DNA of 64,000 nt from Acidobacteriota bacterium (GTDB lineage Bacteria > Acidobacteriota > Blastocatellia > Chloracidobacteriales > Chloracidobacteriaceae). Shown here piece by piece: positions 24,935 through 35,394 of this stretch. The notes beneath the pieces are model-generated. The model was given only the letters and a program-made list of their open reading frames with translations. It searched no databases and was not told the DNA's origin. The stretch spans positions 62,001-126,000 of the forward strand of contig JACQXX010000028.1 of assembly GCA_016208495.1 (NCBI GenBank), read 5' to 3'. Numbering within the stretch: the stretch's first letter is position 1; each line of letters opens with the position of its first letter. A program made the translations under genes and the position numbers.

Positions 24935-26367
24935 TACTCAAACAACCCATTCACATAATCTTCAGGCGAGAACACCACCAGGTCGTCCATCTGCTCGCCA
25001 ATGCCAACGTAGCGAATTGGAATTCCCAGTTCTTTGGAAATGGCGACCACAATTCCACCTTTGGCCGTTCCATCCAGTTTGGTCAGCACAATTCCAGTGA
25101 CTGCCACACTCCGGGTAAATTGACGAGCCTGCTCCAGTCCGTTTTGGCCAGTCACGGCGTCAATGACCAGCAGCACTTCGTGCGGCGCCTGGGGAACTTC
25201 GCGTTTGGCGATGCGGGTCATTTTTTCAAGTTCCTGCATCAGGTTGGTTTTGGTATGAAGTCGCCCGGCGGTATCAATGATGACCACATCGGCATCGCGG
25301 GCTTTGGCTGCCTGGAGCGAGTCGAAAACCACGGCTGCCGGGTCCGTTCCAGGTTTTTGCTGGACCAGATCTACCTGGGTGCGCTGGGCCCAGACGGCAA
25401 GCTGGTCCGACGCCGCTGCCCGGAACGTGTCAGCCGCACAAATCAGTACTTTATTGCCTTCTTTTTTGATGAGGTTGGCCAGTTTGGCAATGGTGGTGGT
25501 TTTTCCGACGCCATTGACGCCGACCATCATCATGACATAAGGCCGAATATCGTCAGCGAGTTCGAGTTCTGAGGCAACTGTTTTGCCTCCAAAATTGCGC
25601 TTTGGCGGGGCTGACGTGAGAATGGCCAGGAGTTCGGATTTTAACAGCCGCTTTAATTCATCCACATTATTGATCTGGTTTCGATCAACCTGTTTGCGAA
25701 TTTTTTCAACCAGATCAAGCGTGGTTTGAACGCCAATGTCAGATCCCAGCAGAATCTCTTCAAGATCATCCATGACCTGGGCGTTGATCACCTTCTGCCC
25801 ACGCAACAGCGTGTCGAGTCGTCCAACAATATTTTCACGGGTTTTTTGGACTGCCGTTTTGAAGCGATAAAAAAATTTCTGTTTGGCTTCTTCTTCAGGG
25901 CTGAGTGTGGGGGTGATGACTTCAACCGGTGCGGGAGGCGGAGGGAGCGGGGCCGTGGGTGACTCTGACTGTCCACGACCAAAAAACCGGCTGAGAAACC
26001 CTGATTTTCCACTCTGTTCACCGGGTTCGGCCAGGACTGGGATGGGTGAAATCACACCGGGCGTTTCTGGTTGTGGTGATGTTGCCAAAGGGACTGGAAC
26101 CGCAGGTGGGGTGATGGGCTCGGTCACCGGTGGCGGCGCGGCTGGCTGAACTTGAACTGGAGAAGAGATGATTTCTGGTGATGCCGGAGTTTCAATGGCC
26201 GGCGCCACACCCGCTGAGGTCAACATTTCCGTGCTTTGAACTGCAGACGGCTCCTCAGATGGTTTGGGTGCATCCGTTTCGCGGCCCATCAGGCGATTCA
26301 ACAAACTTTGCTTTGGCGCCTCGCCTTCAGAGGCATCCTTTTTCTTACGATTCCAAAATAAACCCAT
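24934..26367 (-). CDS. ftsY: Signal recognition particle receptor FtsY
   Basis: A 477-residue SRP receptor GTPase that docks ribosome-SRP complexes at the membrane. The N-terminal 165 residues are a variable Pro/Glu-rich region (typical of long FtsY forms). The NG domain follows, with the helical N part near 170-260. GTPase motifs are [10 protein letters not shown] (G1, about 284-293), the insertion-box start [18 protein letters not shown] (G3), TKLDG (G4) and GTAKGG. All key residues are intact. It is a single gene with its own terminator, lying between eno and the riboswitch transcript. Confidence 0.97.
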   Translation of the reverse strand: MGLFWNRKKKDASEGEAPKQSLLNRLMGRETDAPKPSEEPSAVQSTEMLTSAGVAPAIETPASPEIISSPVQVQPAAPPPVTEPITPPAVPVPLATSPQPETPGVISPIPVLAEPGEQSGKSGFLSRFFGRGQSESPTAPLPPPPAPVEVITPTLSPEEEAKQKFFYRFKTAVQKTRENIVGRLDTLLRGQKVINAQVMDDLEEILLGSDIGVQTTLDLVEKIRKQVDRNQINNVDELKRLLKSELLAILTSAPPKRNFGGKTVASELELADDIRPYVMMMVGVNGVGKTTTIAKLANLIKKEGNKVLICAADTFRAAASDQLAVWAQRTQVDLVQQKPGTDPAAVVFDSLQAAKARDADVVIIDTAGRLHTKTNLMQELEKMTRIAKREVPQAPHEVLLVIDAVTGQNGLEQARQFTRSVAVTGIVLTKLDGTAKGGIVVAISKELGIPIRYVGIGEQMDDLVVFSPEDYVNGLFE

Positions 26368-26439
26368 AGTGTGTGTGTGACGGTCAGGAGATTTGTGTTT
26401 TGAAAAGATTGAAACTGGTAGCCAGAAGCGAGCAGGGAA

Positions 26440-27932
<1,493 letters not shown>

Positions 27933-27935
27933 CGG

Positions 27936-28871
27936 TCACTCCAAAATCTTCTGTGTCATTGGGATGCGCTGGCGATAGTTGGCTTCGCCGACATAGGTCT
28001 TCTGGTTTGGCTTTTGGGCGTGAAGCTTCTTTGAAAGTGAATCAATGGCCGCCGCGCGTTTTTGTGACGGAGGATGGGTTCGAAAAACGGTATCGGCCAG
28101 CCCGGTCAAGGGATCGGTTGCCCCCGTGGATTTGAGTGACCCCAGCCGTTGCTGCATGGTTTTGCCTTCAGCGGGTTCGTACCCGGCTTTGAACGCCAAA
28201 ACCGTTCCAAGATTGTCAGCTTCGCTTTCCTGAACTTCGCTATAGGAAAAGGTGAGCAGTTTTGACCCAAGTGACGCAATCAGAACCGAGACATCGGCAA
28301 AGGGTAGTTGTGACGCCGCCACCACTGGTTTATAGAAATCCACGGTATGTTCGGCATCCACATGTGAAATTTCGTGTCCAATCACCGCCGCCAGTTGAGC
28401 TTCGTTTTCAATCACCGTTTCAAGCAATCCACGATAGATAAAAACGTGTCCCCCCGCGATGGCGAAGGCATTGGGCAGACGGTCTTCAACCACATGAAAT
28501 TTGTACTTAATGCCTTTGCGTTTGACATTGGTCGCCAGCACCTTGCCAATCGAGGTCACATAGGCTACTTCACGTTGATCCCGATCAAGCTTTGAGCCAA
28601 GTTTTTTCTGAATGTTTTGAAAAAACTGGTTGCCGATCTGCATTTCCTGTTGGGGTGTGATGGTGACGGTGTCCAGAATCGGTTTGACCAGTGACCGGAC
28701 AGCCTCTTTGCCAAGCGGAACGGCGACGCCAACCGCATCAATGATGGCATCTTCAATGGATCCACCTTTTTGGCGGTGGAGCGAGTTGGAATGAGCTGAA
28801 ACGGCAGGTTGGCCTGCGCTGAATGTGCTGATGATGAGGGAAATGGCTAAAAATGTAGTAAGGAGTTTCAT
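27936..28871 (-). CDS. Exported M48-family zinc metalloprotease
   Basis: A 311-residue protease with a signal peptide (LLTTFLAISLIISTFSA, cleavage near VSA). The zinc motif HEISH is at residues 166-170 in VIGHEISHVDAEH, and the third-ligand motif ESEADNLG follows near 215. The region RLPNAFAIAGGHVFIYRGLL is typical of periplasmic M48B/M48C proteins (BepA/LoiP-like), which act in outer-membrane protein quality control. There are no TPRs after the protease domain, so it is nearer LoiP than BepA. No obvious operon partner. Confidence 0.9.
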   Translation of the reverse strand: MKLLTTFLAISLIISTFSAGQPAVSAHSNSLHRQKGGSIEDAIIDAVGVAVPLGKEAVRSLVKPILDTVTITPQQEMQIGNQFFQNIQKKLGSKLDRDQREVAYVTSIGKVLATNVKRKGIKYKFHVVEDRLPNAFAIAGGHVFIYRGLLETVIENEAQLAAVIGHEISHVDAEHTVDFYKPVVAASQLPFADVSVLIASLGSKLLTFSYSEVQESEADNLGTVLAFKAGYEPAEGKTMQQRLGSLKSTGATDPLTGLADTVFRTHPPSQKRAAAIDSLSKKLHAQKPNQKTYVGEANYRQRIPMTQKILE

Positions 28872-29008
28872 AAGATTCCCTCCTGGATGAGTGTAAATGC
28901 CTGTTGATCAAGGGTTTCACTCGCTAACGCTTGTTTCACCCGAGGCTTTAACTATGTCACCCTCTTCGAGGGTTTGAGTGGCTGTCTTTTCTTCATTCTT
29001 CATTCTGC

Positions 29009-29932
29009 TCACGCCATTTTCGCCGGACGATTGCTGATGCGAATTTCAGGGTCTTTAATGACGACCTTGCTGTACGGTGCCACCGAATGCGTGAGCCAGA
29101 CGTTGCCGCCAATCACGCTCCCGCGACCAATCACGGTGTCTCCGCCAAGAATCGTCGCCCCGGAATAAATCACCACGTCATCTTCAAGCGTTGGATGCCG
29201 TTTGGTATTGCGGACCAGTTCGCCATCCTCTGTTTTTGGAAACGAAAGTGCTCCGAGGGTAACTCCCTGATAAATCTTGACGTTATCGCCGATAATACAT
29301 GTCGCGCCGATGACAACGCCCGTTCCATGATCAATAAAAAACCGTTTCCCAATTTGGGCGCCAGGATGAATATCAATTCCAGTTCGACCGTGGGCATATT
29401 CCGACATGATGCGTGGAATGAGCGGCACCTTGCGTTGAAACAAGGCGTGAGCAATCCGATGGATCATAATGGCCTGCAGCCCCGGGTAGCTCAAAATGAT
29501 TTCATCGTAGCTGTGGGCTGCCGGGTCACCAACGTAGGCGGCCTCGACATCCGCCGCCATGGTTTCACGGAGCGCCGGGAGATGTTCGAGTACATCGAGC
29601 ACAATGGCCCGCGCCTGGTTCTTACATTCGGGGCAATCTTTACAGTTGGGAAGATCCAGTTGCCGGTCGTGACACAGGCAGAGCAGCACCTGTTTGGTCA
29701 GATCATCGTGAATTTCGGCGACCAGATCGCGAACACGGGCTTCGACCCCACCGGCATCCAGCCCGGCCATCCCAAAGTAACCTGGGAAAATGACTTCCCG
29801 AAAGGCACCCAGGATGTTGATGATGACGCTCCGTGAGGGAAGCGTTCCGCGTTCGATATGGTGAATGATGGGTTTGCAACTGGTGTATGACGCGATGACA
29901 GATTGGGAAATAGCAGCAAGTTTCGGGTCCAT
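29009..29932 (-). CDS. cysE: Serine O-acetyltransferase with Cys cluster
   Basis: A 307-residue serine acetyltransferase (serine plus acetyl-CoA to O-acetylserine, cysteine synthesis). The N-terminal helical SATase domain precedes left-handed beta-helix hexapeptide repeats ([20 protein letters not shown], then [20 protein letters not shown]). The Asp-His catalytic pair lies in FIDHGTG, and [20 protein letters not shown] follows. An uncommon feature is the segment [20 protein letters not shown] (near residue 93-112) with five Cys, four of them in C-x2-C-like spacing, which could bind metal or an Fe-S cluster. Start at 29932 or at 29947, five residues longer. Confidence 0.93.
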   Translation of the reverse strand: MDPKLAAISQSVIASYTSCKPIIHHIERGTLPSRSVIINILGAFREVIFPGYFGMAGLDAGGVEARVRDLVAEIHDDLTKQVLLCLCHDRQLDLPNCKDCPECKNQARAIVLDVLEHLPALRETMAADVEAAYVGDPAAHSYDEIILSYPGLQAIMIHRIAHALFQRKVPLIPRIMSEYAHGRTGIDIHPGAQIGKRFFIDHGTGVVIGATCIIGDNVKIYQGVTLGALSFPKTEDGELVRNTKRHPTLEDDVVIYSGATILGGDTVIGRGSVIGGNVWLTHSVAPYSKVVIKDPEIRISNRPAKMA

Positions 29933-30059
29933 GTGACTGGCCGGCAACCGGTTGGTTCAACCAGGAGTTGTTCGAGAGGTGAACTTCCATTGTTGGACGG
30001 TTCGGCTGCGGGTAACTCCTTCAGGCATTGGTTCGGAAAAGAAAATACAGGTATGGATA

Positions 30060-30176
30060 CTCTAATCCAGTCTGCCTGAGAAGTGAACCCCGAAAAGCCA
30101 GGGCTGAAAAAACCAGGGCTGAGGGTTTGGGGCTGAAGACTCGCAAGCTCGGGGCTGAATTACCCGACTCCTTCAG
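30060..30176. repeat. GGGGCTGA repeats
   Basis: Direct copies of CCAGGGCTGA and GGGGCTGAA, of the same family as the run at 21868-21985. The rest of the gap 29933-30059 shows no gene. Confidence 0.6.
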
Positions 30177-30187
30177 CTTTCACCTGT

Positions 30188-30412
30188 AGGTTTTTTGATT
30201 TCATCCCGAAGGGATAGCGCAAGTTTAGCCGGTGGTCAGCGTTGCTTTGAACGCGCCACCACCGGATTTGGTCATCCTCAATATTTTCTCCTGCACGGCC
30301 TGCGCCCCGTTGGGGCGCGGCTGGCACGGGAGGAAATAATAGACTGCCAGATCCGGTGGTAGGCCCAAAGCGGCCAACCAACCGGCTATCCGAACGGCAA
30401 CTCTTCGAGGTG
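30188..30412. repeat. Palindromic element, diverged copy C
   Basis: Inverted arms carry TAGCCGGTGG...GCTTTGAA...CCACCACCGG on the left and CCGGTGG...CCCAAAGCGG...CCGGCTATCC on the right. An inner GCGCCCCGTTGGGGCGCGG replaces the CGCCCGGATGGGCG boundary of copies A and B. Same architecture, different stem sequence. Confidence 0.65.
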
Positions 30413-30438
30413 CAAGCCAAAGACCTGCAAGTAAAAGG

Positions 30439-32133
30439 TCACGACACCCCATCCGGATTGCTCGGAGCTTTTTTAAAGTAGTGACGATAGGCGAGTTTGA
30501 CCAGGTTCCAGACCTTATTCCAGGCGATGTTGCCTTCTTCGCCGCGAATCAATTTTCCAAGAATCTGGTTGCGCAGGTGGGCTGACTCACGCTTGAGCAT
30601 AAATTCCTTGGCGTGGGGGCGGGCAGCGTCAAAGAAGCTGAACTTTGGTTCAACGAGCAATCCGATGCCTTCAATCGTGGTCAGGGCGCGAATGATGAAC
30701 GTGAAATTGGCGGGAATGTAGAACGGAAAGCTGTAAATTGTGTCGGCCACGGCAGCCATCAGGTCCTGAAACCGAATCATGCCGATTTTGACGCCGACAT
30801 AGCGGGAAAAAATGGATTCAACCACCGGGCGAAATTCCTCTGGATCAAATCCAGGTCGCAAGAAGCCGAGCGCGATGGCGTCTCCGACAATGCCGACGAT
30901 GTCGCGTTCGACAATATGGAAAAAGGCATCAATCATGCCGCTGCGCATCTCGTCGGTAATTTGCCCAACCATCCCGAAATCAAAGAAGGCCAGCCTGCCA
31001 TTGGGCATCATGCGCAGGTTTCCCGGATGCGGATCCGCGTGGAAAAAGCCGTCTTCGAGGAGTTGCTTGAGGTAGGTCCGGGTCAGAAGTCGAATGATTT
31101 CAATTGGTTGATGTCCGGCAGCCTTGAGACCTTCGAGGTCAGTGAGTTTGAGACCGCCGATGTACTCCATGGTGATAATGCGGCGGGAAGAAAGCTCCGG
31201 GTAGATTCGCGGGACATACACCGTGTCTTTCCAGTCGGCAAAGTTCTGGCGAAACCGCTCGGCATTTTCGATTTCTTTCTCATAATCGGTTTCTTCGTGG
31301 ATCATCCGGTCAAATTCATCCACGACGCCCAGCCAGTCAATTCCTTGAATCCATTCTGGATAGCATTCGAGGCCTGCCGCCACGTAGCGAAGTACCGTTA
31401 AATCCAGGTGCAAGATTTCTTCGAGATTGGGACGCTGGATTTTAATCACGACTTCTTCGCCTGATTTGAGCCGGGCGCGGTAGACCTGTCCGAGGCTGGC
31501 CGCTGCGAGTGGTTCGCTATCAATGCTGAGAAACAGTTCGTGAGGTGCGCGACCAAGGTCTTCGCGGATGCGTGCCCAGGCCAGTTCATTGGGGAAGCAG
31601 GGAACTTCATCCTGGAGCAGCGAGAGTTCTTTGATGTAAGCGAGCGGCAACAAATCGGGGCGGGTTGCAAGCGTCTGGCCGATTTTGATGAAAGTGGGCC
31701 CAAGTGCCGTCAGGTCTTCACGCAGGGTTTGGGCTCGTTGGGCCTCACGTTGGGCCGGATCTTTGATGGAGAGACGACGAGTGGCATACCAGACTGTCCA
31801 CCGATGAGCGAGGCGCTGCCACCAGCGAGGAAGTGCGGTGCGATCCTGAACGGAGAACCATTCAACCCAGAGCGGAAAGGCAAAACCGAACATCACCCGG
31901 AAAAGCTGCCAGAGCCGTTTGTAGGCCGGCCAGCCAATTTCGCGAACGGCAGCCCAGTATGGCGCCGCATCAGGCGGGGTGGGCTGGAACTGGAGCTTTT
32001 CGGGCACGGATTGAACGGCAAGCTGTTCCTGAAATTCGATGTGTTCAATCACCAGGGCCGACGGCACCAGCGTCTCCGGTTTCGGAGCGTCCACAATGGC
32101 AGGTTGGATGGCGTCAGGTTTCGAAGCTTCCAT
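30439..32133 (-). CDS. ABC1/AarF/UbiB-family atypical kinase
   Basis: A 564-residue protein of the ABC1 family, which is needed for quinone biosynthesis or lipid metabolism in other organisms. The family-specific motif KIGQ (residues 150-153 in FIKIGQTLATRPDLLP) is intact, as are the Ala-rich loop equivalent (PLAAASLGQVYRA), the nucleotide-binding Lys region (VVIKIQRP), HADPHPGN and DFGMVG. The N-terminal 60 residues are a low-complexity Pro-rich leader. Unlike E. coli UbiB, it lacks an evident C-terminal double transmembrane hairpin. No quinone genes lie nearby, so the substrate is open. Confidence 0.9.
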   Translation of the reverse strand: MEASKPDAIQPAIVDAPKPETLVPSALVIEHIEFQEQLAVQSVPEKLQFQPTPPDAAPYWAAVREIGWPAYKRLWQLFRVMFGFAFPLWVEWFSVQDRTALPRWWQRLAHRWTVWYATRRLSIKDPAQREAQRAQTLREDLTALGPTFIKIGQTLATRPDLLPLAYIKELSLLQDEVPCFPNELAWARIREDLGRAPHELFLSIDSEPLAAASLGQVYRARLKSGEEVVIKIQRPNLEEILHLDLTVLRYVAAGLECYPEWIQGIDWLGVVDEFDRMIHEETDYEKEIENAERFRQNFADWKDTVYVPRIYPELSSRRIITMEYIGGLKLTDLEGLKAAGHQPIEIIRLLTRTYLKQLLEDGFFHADPHPGNLRMMPNGRLAFFDFGMVGQITDEMRSGMIDAFFHIVERDIVGIVGDAIALGFLRPGFDPEEFRPVVESIFSRYVGVKIGMIRFQDLMAAVADTIYSFPFYIPANFTFIIRALTTIEGIGLLVEPKFSFFDAARPHAKEFMLKRESAHLRNQILGKLIRGEEGNIAWNKVWNLVKLAYRHYFKKAPSNPDGVS

Positions 32134-32138
32134 AAAAC

Positions 32139-32192
32139 AATAGGGTTCAGGGTTCAGGGTTCAGGGTTCGGGGTTCGGGGTTCGGGGTTTCG
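32139..32192. repeat. GGGTTCA/GGGTTCG heptad array
   Basis: Seven consecutive units just upstream of the AarF-like start codon. The remainder to 32356 is A+T-rich with no gene that I can support. Confidence 0.8.
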
Positions 32193-32356
32193 AAGAAAGG
32201 CAAATTTTTCGATTATTTTGCTTCTTAAGTACCTTGTCATAAATTTTCTGAGATATTGGATTTGGTAAGTGTTTGATTTTTTTCGTCTATTTCGTGTGTT
32301 TCGTGGTTCAAAATGTCTTGGAATTTTCGGTAAGGTACTTACCAATGCCAGGTGCT

Positions 32357-32680
32357 TCAAGCGTGATTGGTTTCATACATTATTTGTCCACGTTGAACAA
32401 TTTCCTGCATAAATGGATCACCAATGGCCAGTCGTTCTTGAACTTGTTGTGGTGTTCGGACGATAACATCCATGGGAAGCAGAATATTGAGATAATTCAA
32501 AATTTGAATTGCCTGCTGAGTATGCCTTCCCTCAAACGGCATCACTACGAGCAAGTCAATATCCGATTCAGGGGTTGGATGCCCATAAGCGTGTGATCCA
32601 AAGAGAATGATTTGTTCTGGATGAAATTTTTCAGCGATTTGGTGACAAAGTAAATGGATTTGGCGCTCAATTTGTTCCAT
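32357..32680 (-). CDS. MNT-type nucleotidyltransferase domain protein
   Basis: A 107-residue protein with the minimal nucleotidyltransferase signature GSHAYGHPTPESDIDLLVVM (GS-x-xG followed by SDxD), the pattern of MNT antitoxins that AMPylate HEPN toxins. The start at 32680 has GGAGAAGGAA upstream. The open frame further upstream (to 33049) lies in repeat DNA and overlaps the Uma2 gene, so it is not used. No HEPN partner gene is visible on either side; it is therefore an orphan MNT or acts with a distant partner. Confidence 0.82.
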   Translation of the reverse strand: MEQIERQIHLLCHQIAEKFHPEQIILFGSHAYGHPTPESDIDLLVVMPFEGRHTQQAIQILNYLNILLPMDVIVRTPQQVQERLAIGDPFMQEIVQRGQIMYETNHA

Positions 32681-32759
32681 GGCTGATTCCTTCTCCGTTT
32701 CGAAAAGGTCAAATTCTTCTGGAAAGGGTTGTTGACGGCAATCCGTTTTGATGTCTTGG

Positions 32760-32905
32760 GTTGAGCCTCCTGAAAGGCTGCCGTTCGGATAGCCGGTTGG
32801 TTGCGCTGCTTTGAGCGCTACCCGCTGGAACCGCATCCTGTCACCGGTTTGCACCCAGGATGGGGGCAGTACGGATGTACTCAGGTTCCGTTGGTATCGC
32901 CGCTT
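32760..32905. repeat. Remnant of palindromic repeat
   Basis: The stretch GCCGTTCGGATAGCCGGTTG followed by GCGCTGCTTTGAGCGC resembles one arm of the element at 30188-30412 (right arm reversed). It separates the MNT and Uma2 genes. Confidence 0.5.
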
Positions 32906-32918
32906 TCCCTGATGGGTA

Positions 32919-33473
32919 TCACGTAAACAAATCATCCACCGGTATGGTCCAACCAGGAACAGCGGGTTCAGCTTCGGCGATTTCGCCCCGGCGGTAAATG
33001 GTTGGAGCATCAGGATCAGTTGACCGATAAACCTTGACGATTGATTCACTTAACAGATCAACATCCCAAACGACCACTGTTCCCGCCGCAAAGTAGTCGC
33101 GCCGTTTTTCCGCCATTTGGAGTTCAGCTTCCGGGCCGTAGTCATTTTCACTTCGCACCTCAACCGCAAACACGGGAGCGCCTTCAAGGAATTTCATTCC
33201 AGTCCGCGGGCCGGTGTGAAAGGCGGCGTCCGGGCTAAAGGAAGCGCGGTTTGGGAGGTTGACCCGAAATCCGACGTTGTCCGGGTAGGCAAAGCCGGTG
33301 CCTGATTGGCGTTCATACTGACGCAAACTGGAATAAATATCGCCGGCAGTTCGACCTGGATCTCCACCTGTGGGAGGCATAGACACAATTTCTCCGTTGA
33401 CGAGTTCCGCTTTGGCGTGATTGGGAACCTGTATCAAATCATCAATTGTGGCTTTGTGAGGAAGTGTGAGCAT
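32919..33473 (-). CDS. Uma2 family (DUF820) putative endonuclease
   Basis: A 184-residue protein of the Uma2/DUF820 family, a PD-(D/E)xK nuclease-like fold abundant in cyanobacteria and acidobacteria. Seen: the N-terminal KAELVNGEIVSMPPTGG, the acidic motif FSPDAAFHTG, and EVRSENDYGPEAE followed by EKRRDYFAAGTVVVWDVD, which supply the putative catalytic D, E and K. The length is typical. The cellular role of the family is not established, although many copies lie near mobile or repeat DNA, as here. Confidence 0.9.
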   Translation of the reverse strand: MLTLPHKATIDDLIQVPNHAKAELVNGEIVSMPPTGGDPGRTAGDIYSSLRQYERQSGTGFAYPDNVGFRVNLPNRASFSPDAAFHTGPRTGMKFLEGAPVFAVEVRSENDYGPEAELQMAEKRRDYFAAGTVVVWDVDLLSESIVKVYRSTDPDAPTIYRRGEIAEAEPAVPGWTIPVDDLFT

Positions 33474-33643
33474 CCGGGTTTCCTCCAGATAAGTTGAAGT
33501 TGAGGGAACCCGATTGTACCAGCGGGAGGAAGGAATACCAATTTGGAATCACATGGTTCGATTTGTAGAAGGCTAAGTTATTTAATCAAATAGACTTAAC
33601 GAACTACTGACTACGGACTGTTGACTACAAATTAATATAAATT

Positions 33644-35149
33644 CTAATCGAGGCCGGGGAGTTTCCCGATTGGAGACTTCAAGGGGCCGGTGTTCCCGGT
33701 ACTTTGGCGAGGGAGAAACTGGAGCAGAACAAAGATCACGATGCACACACCCAGGTAATACCAGAGTGAACCCATAAAGGCTGCCGTATACGCCTGGGAT
33801 TGGCTGACATTGGGCATGGCCTGACGCTGACCCAGGATGCCGAAAAAAATCACCCCGACAATGGCAATTCCAAGTGCTCCGCCAATTTGTTGCACCGTAG
33901 TCAATATCCCTGTTGCCGCTCCAGCAATTGCCCGTCTAACTTTGGCGAGAATCATATTATAGAGTGGTGTGGTAATGAGTCCCATCCCGGCTCCCTGGAT
34001 CATCAGGGCAATGGAAAGGGCAAAAAAATTGATATTTTCACTGTTGGTCAAGAGCGTTAGATAGGCAATTAGTGGACCCAACCCCATAAGAATGATTCCA
34101 ATGGTCAGGGTTTTCTGGCCAAATCGTTTGGTGAGTTGAGAGGCAAAAATCGACCCTGAAATAAATCCTAATGCCATTGGAGTGAGGGTTAATGCTACCC
34201 AGAGGGGTTTAAATTTAAGTCCAACCTGAATGAAAATCACAAACGTGAAGTAAAACGAGCTTTGGGTTGTTGCGTAAAGGAGTGCCACGATCAATCCGAT
34301 GACATAGGTTCGATTTGTGAGAAGCCCTTCTGGAATCAGTGGAGAGCTATCTTGAGCACTGGCTTTGAGATGTTCATAGCGCAAAAAAAGCCCAATGATG
34401 AGGATTGATCCAACCAGGCAGAGGATGGCGATTGGTGGCCAGCCAGCTTCGCGTCCAACCACAAGTGAGCCAACCATAAAGGCAAGCCCCAGCGCCAGAA
34501 TTCCTACTCCAAGCAAGTCAAGGGACGTGCCAAAGTAAGAACGTGACTCACGCAAAAATTTTGGAGCAAAGCTGGCTGCCAGGATGTAAATAGGCACGCT
34601 CACGAGAAAAATAGCTCGCCATCCAAACCATTGGACAATCGCACCGCCGATGAAAAGCCCCAGGAGTGCTCCTGAGCCAAGCGCTGCATTGTAAAATCCA
34701 AATGCTTTATTGCGTTCTTTGAGGTTAAAACTCACTGAAAGGATTGACAGAACTTGGGGTGAAATGAGTGCCCCAGCCAAACCTTGTATTACAAATAAGC
34801 CAATGATCAAATAAATATTGTGCAGCAGGCAACACATTCCCCAACAAACGGCATACCCGAGTGTTCCAACGATAAACATGCGTTTGCGTCCGAAGAGGTC
34901 CCCAATCCGTCCGCCAGTGATCAAAAAACTGGCGGTGGCAATCTGGTACGAAGCCACAATCAATTGCATTTGGGCTGATTTCGCCATCAGTTCCTCTTGC
35001 ATTGAAGGAATGGCAACATAGGTCAGAAAGCCATCGAGTGAGAGGGAAAACATAATGGCTGACAAAACTGCCAGGCTTTTCCATCGGGTTGGGTCAGGGA
35101 GGGCTTCAAAGGTGGTGCTCGTGTGGGCAAAAGGGAGTTCGCGGGTCAT
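33644..35149 (-). CDS. MFS transporter, DHA2-like (14-TM drug:H+ antiporter type)
   Basis: A 501-residue transporter with about 14 hydrophobic helices. The family motif A appears as GGRIGDLFGRKRMFIVG after TM2 (about residues 78-94), and the motif-C-like region GALISPQVLSILS lies near 136. It resembles EmrB/QacA-type exporters driven by the proton gradient. It lies downstream of the TonB receptor and the NRPS genes on the same strand, so it could export the assembly-line product. A strong terminator between it and the receptor argues for separate transcription. Confidence 0.9.
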   Translation of the reverse strand: MTRELPFAHTSTTFEALPDPTRWKSLAVLSAIMFSLSLDGFLTYVAIPSMQEELMAKSAQMQLIVASYQIATASFLITGGRIGDLFGRKRMFIVGTLGYAVCWGMCCLLHNIYLIIGLFVIQGLAGALISPQVLSILSVSFNLKERNKAFGFYNAALGSGALLGLFIGGAIVQWFGWRAIFLVSVPIYILAASFAPKFLRESRSYFGTSLDLLGVGILALGLAFMVGSLVVGREAGWPPIAILCLVGSILIIGLFLRYEHLKASAQDSSPLIPEGLLTNRTYVIGLIVALLYATTQSSFYFTFVIFIQVGLKFKPLWVALTLTPMALGFISGSIFASQLTKRFGQKTLTIGIILMGLGPLIAYLTLLTNSENINFFALSIALMIQGAGMGLITTPLYNMILAKVRRAIAGAATGILTTVQQIGGALGIAIVGVIFFGILGQRQAMPNVSQSQAYTAAFMGSLWYYLGVCIVIFVLLQFLPRQSTGNTGPLKSPIGKLPGLD

Positions 35150-35249
35150 TTCAGTTTCAACAGATGAGTTTCCTGGTTCAAAATCTGGCTTTCAGTGGAG
35201 TATTTCGGGTGGAGGTGCGATCCCCAGGAAAGCAAAACTCTGAATTCCA

Positions 35250-35279
35250 GAAAAACAGTGGGCACCGCAAGGGTGCCCG
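35250..35279 (-). terminator. Intrinsic terminator after the TonB receptor gene
   Basis: On the minus strand: GGGCACC, loop CTTGC, GGTGCCC, then ACTGTTTTTC. A 7-bp G+C-rich stem and a T5 tract about 115 bp after the receptor stop. Confidence 0.88.
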
Positions 35280-35394
35280 TTGTGTGAGTAGAGAGTTGTT
35301 TGTGGTTTTCCCCTCAATTCAATTGAATCGAGAGAACGTACAACCTGTGAATTTTGAGAGATATTCAAGCACTTGGTTCCTCGCCGGTCCAACA

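Noticed and set aside
30613-31401. 262-codon plus-strand frame opposite the AarF-like gene
   Set aside because: A shadow of the real minus-strand kinase gene, whose motifs are intact; the frame has no recognisable domain.
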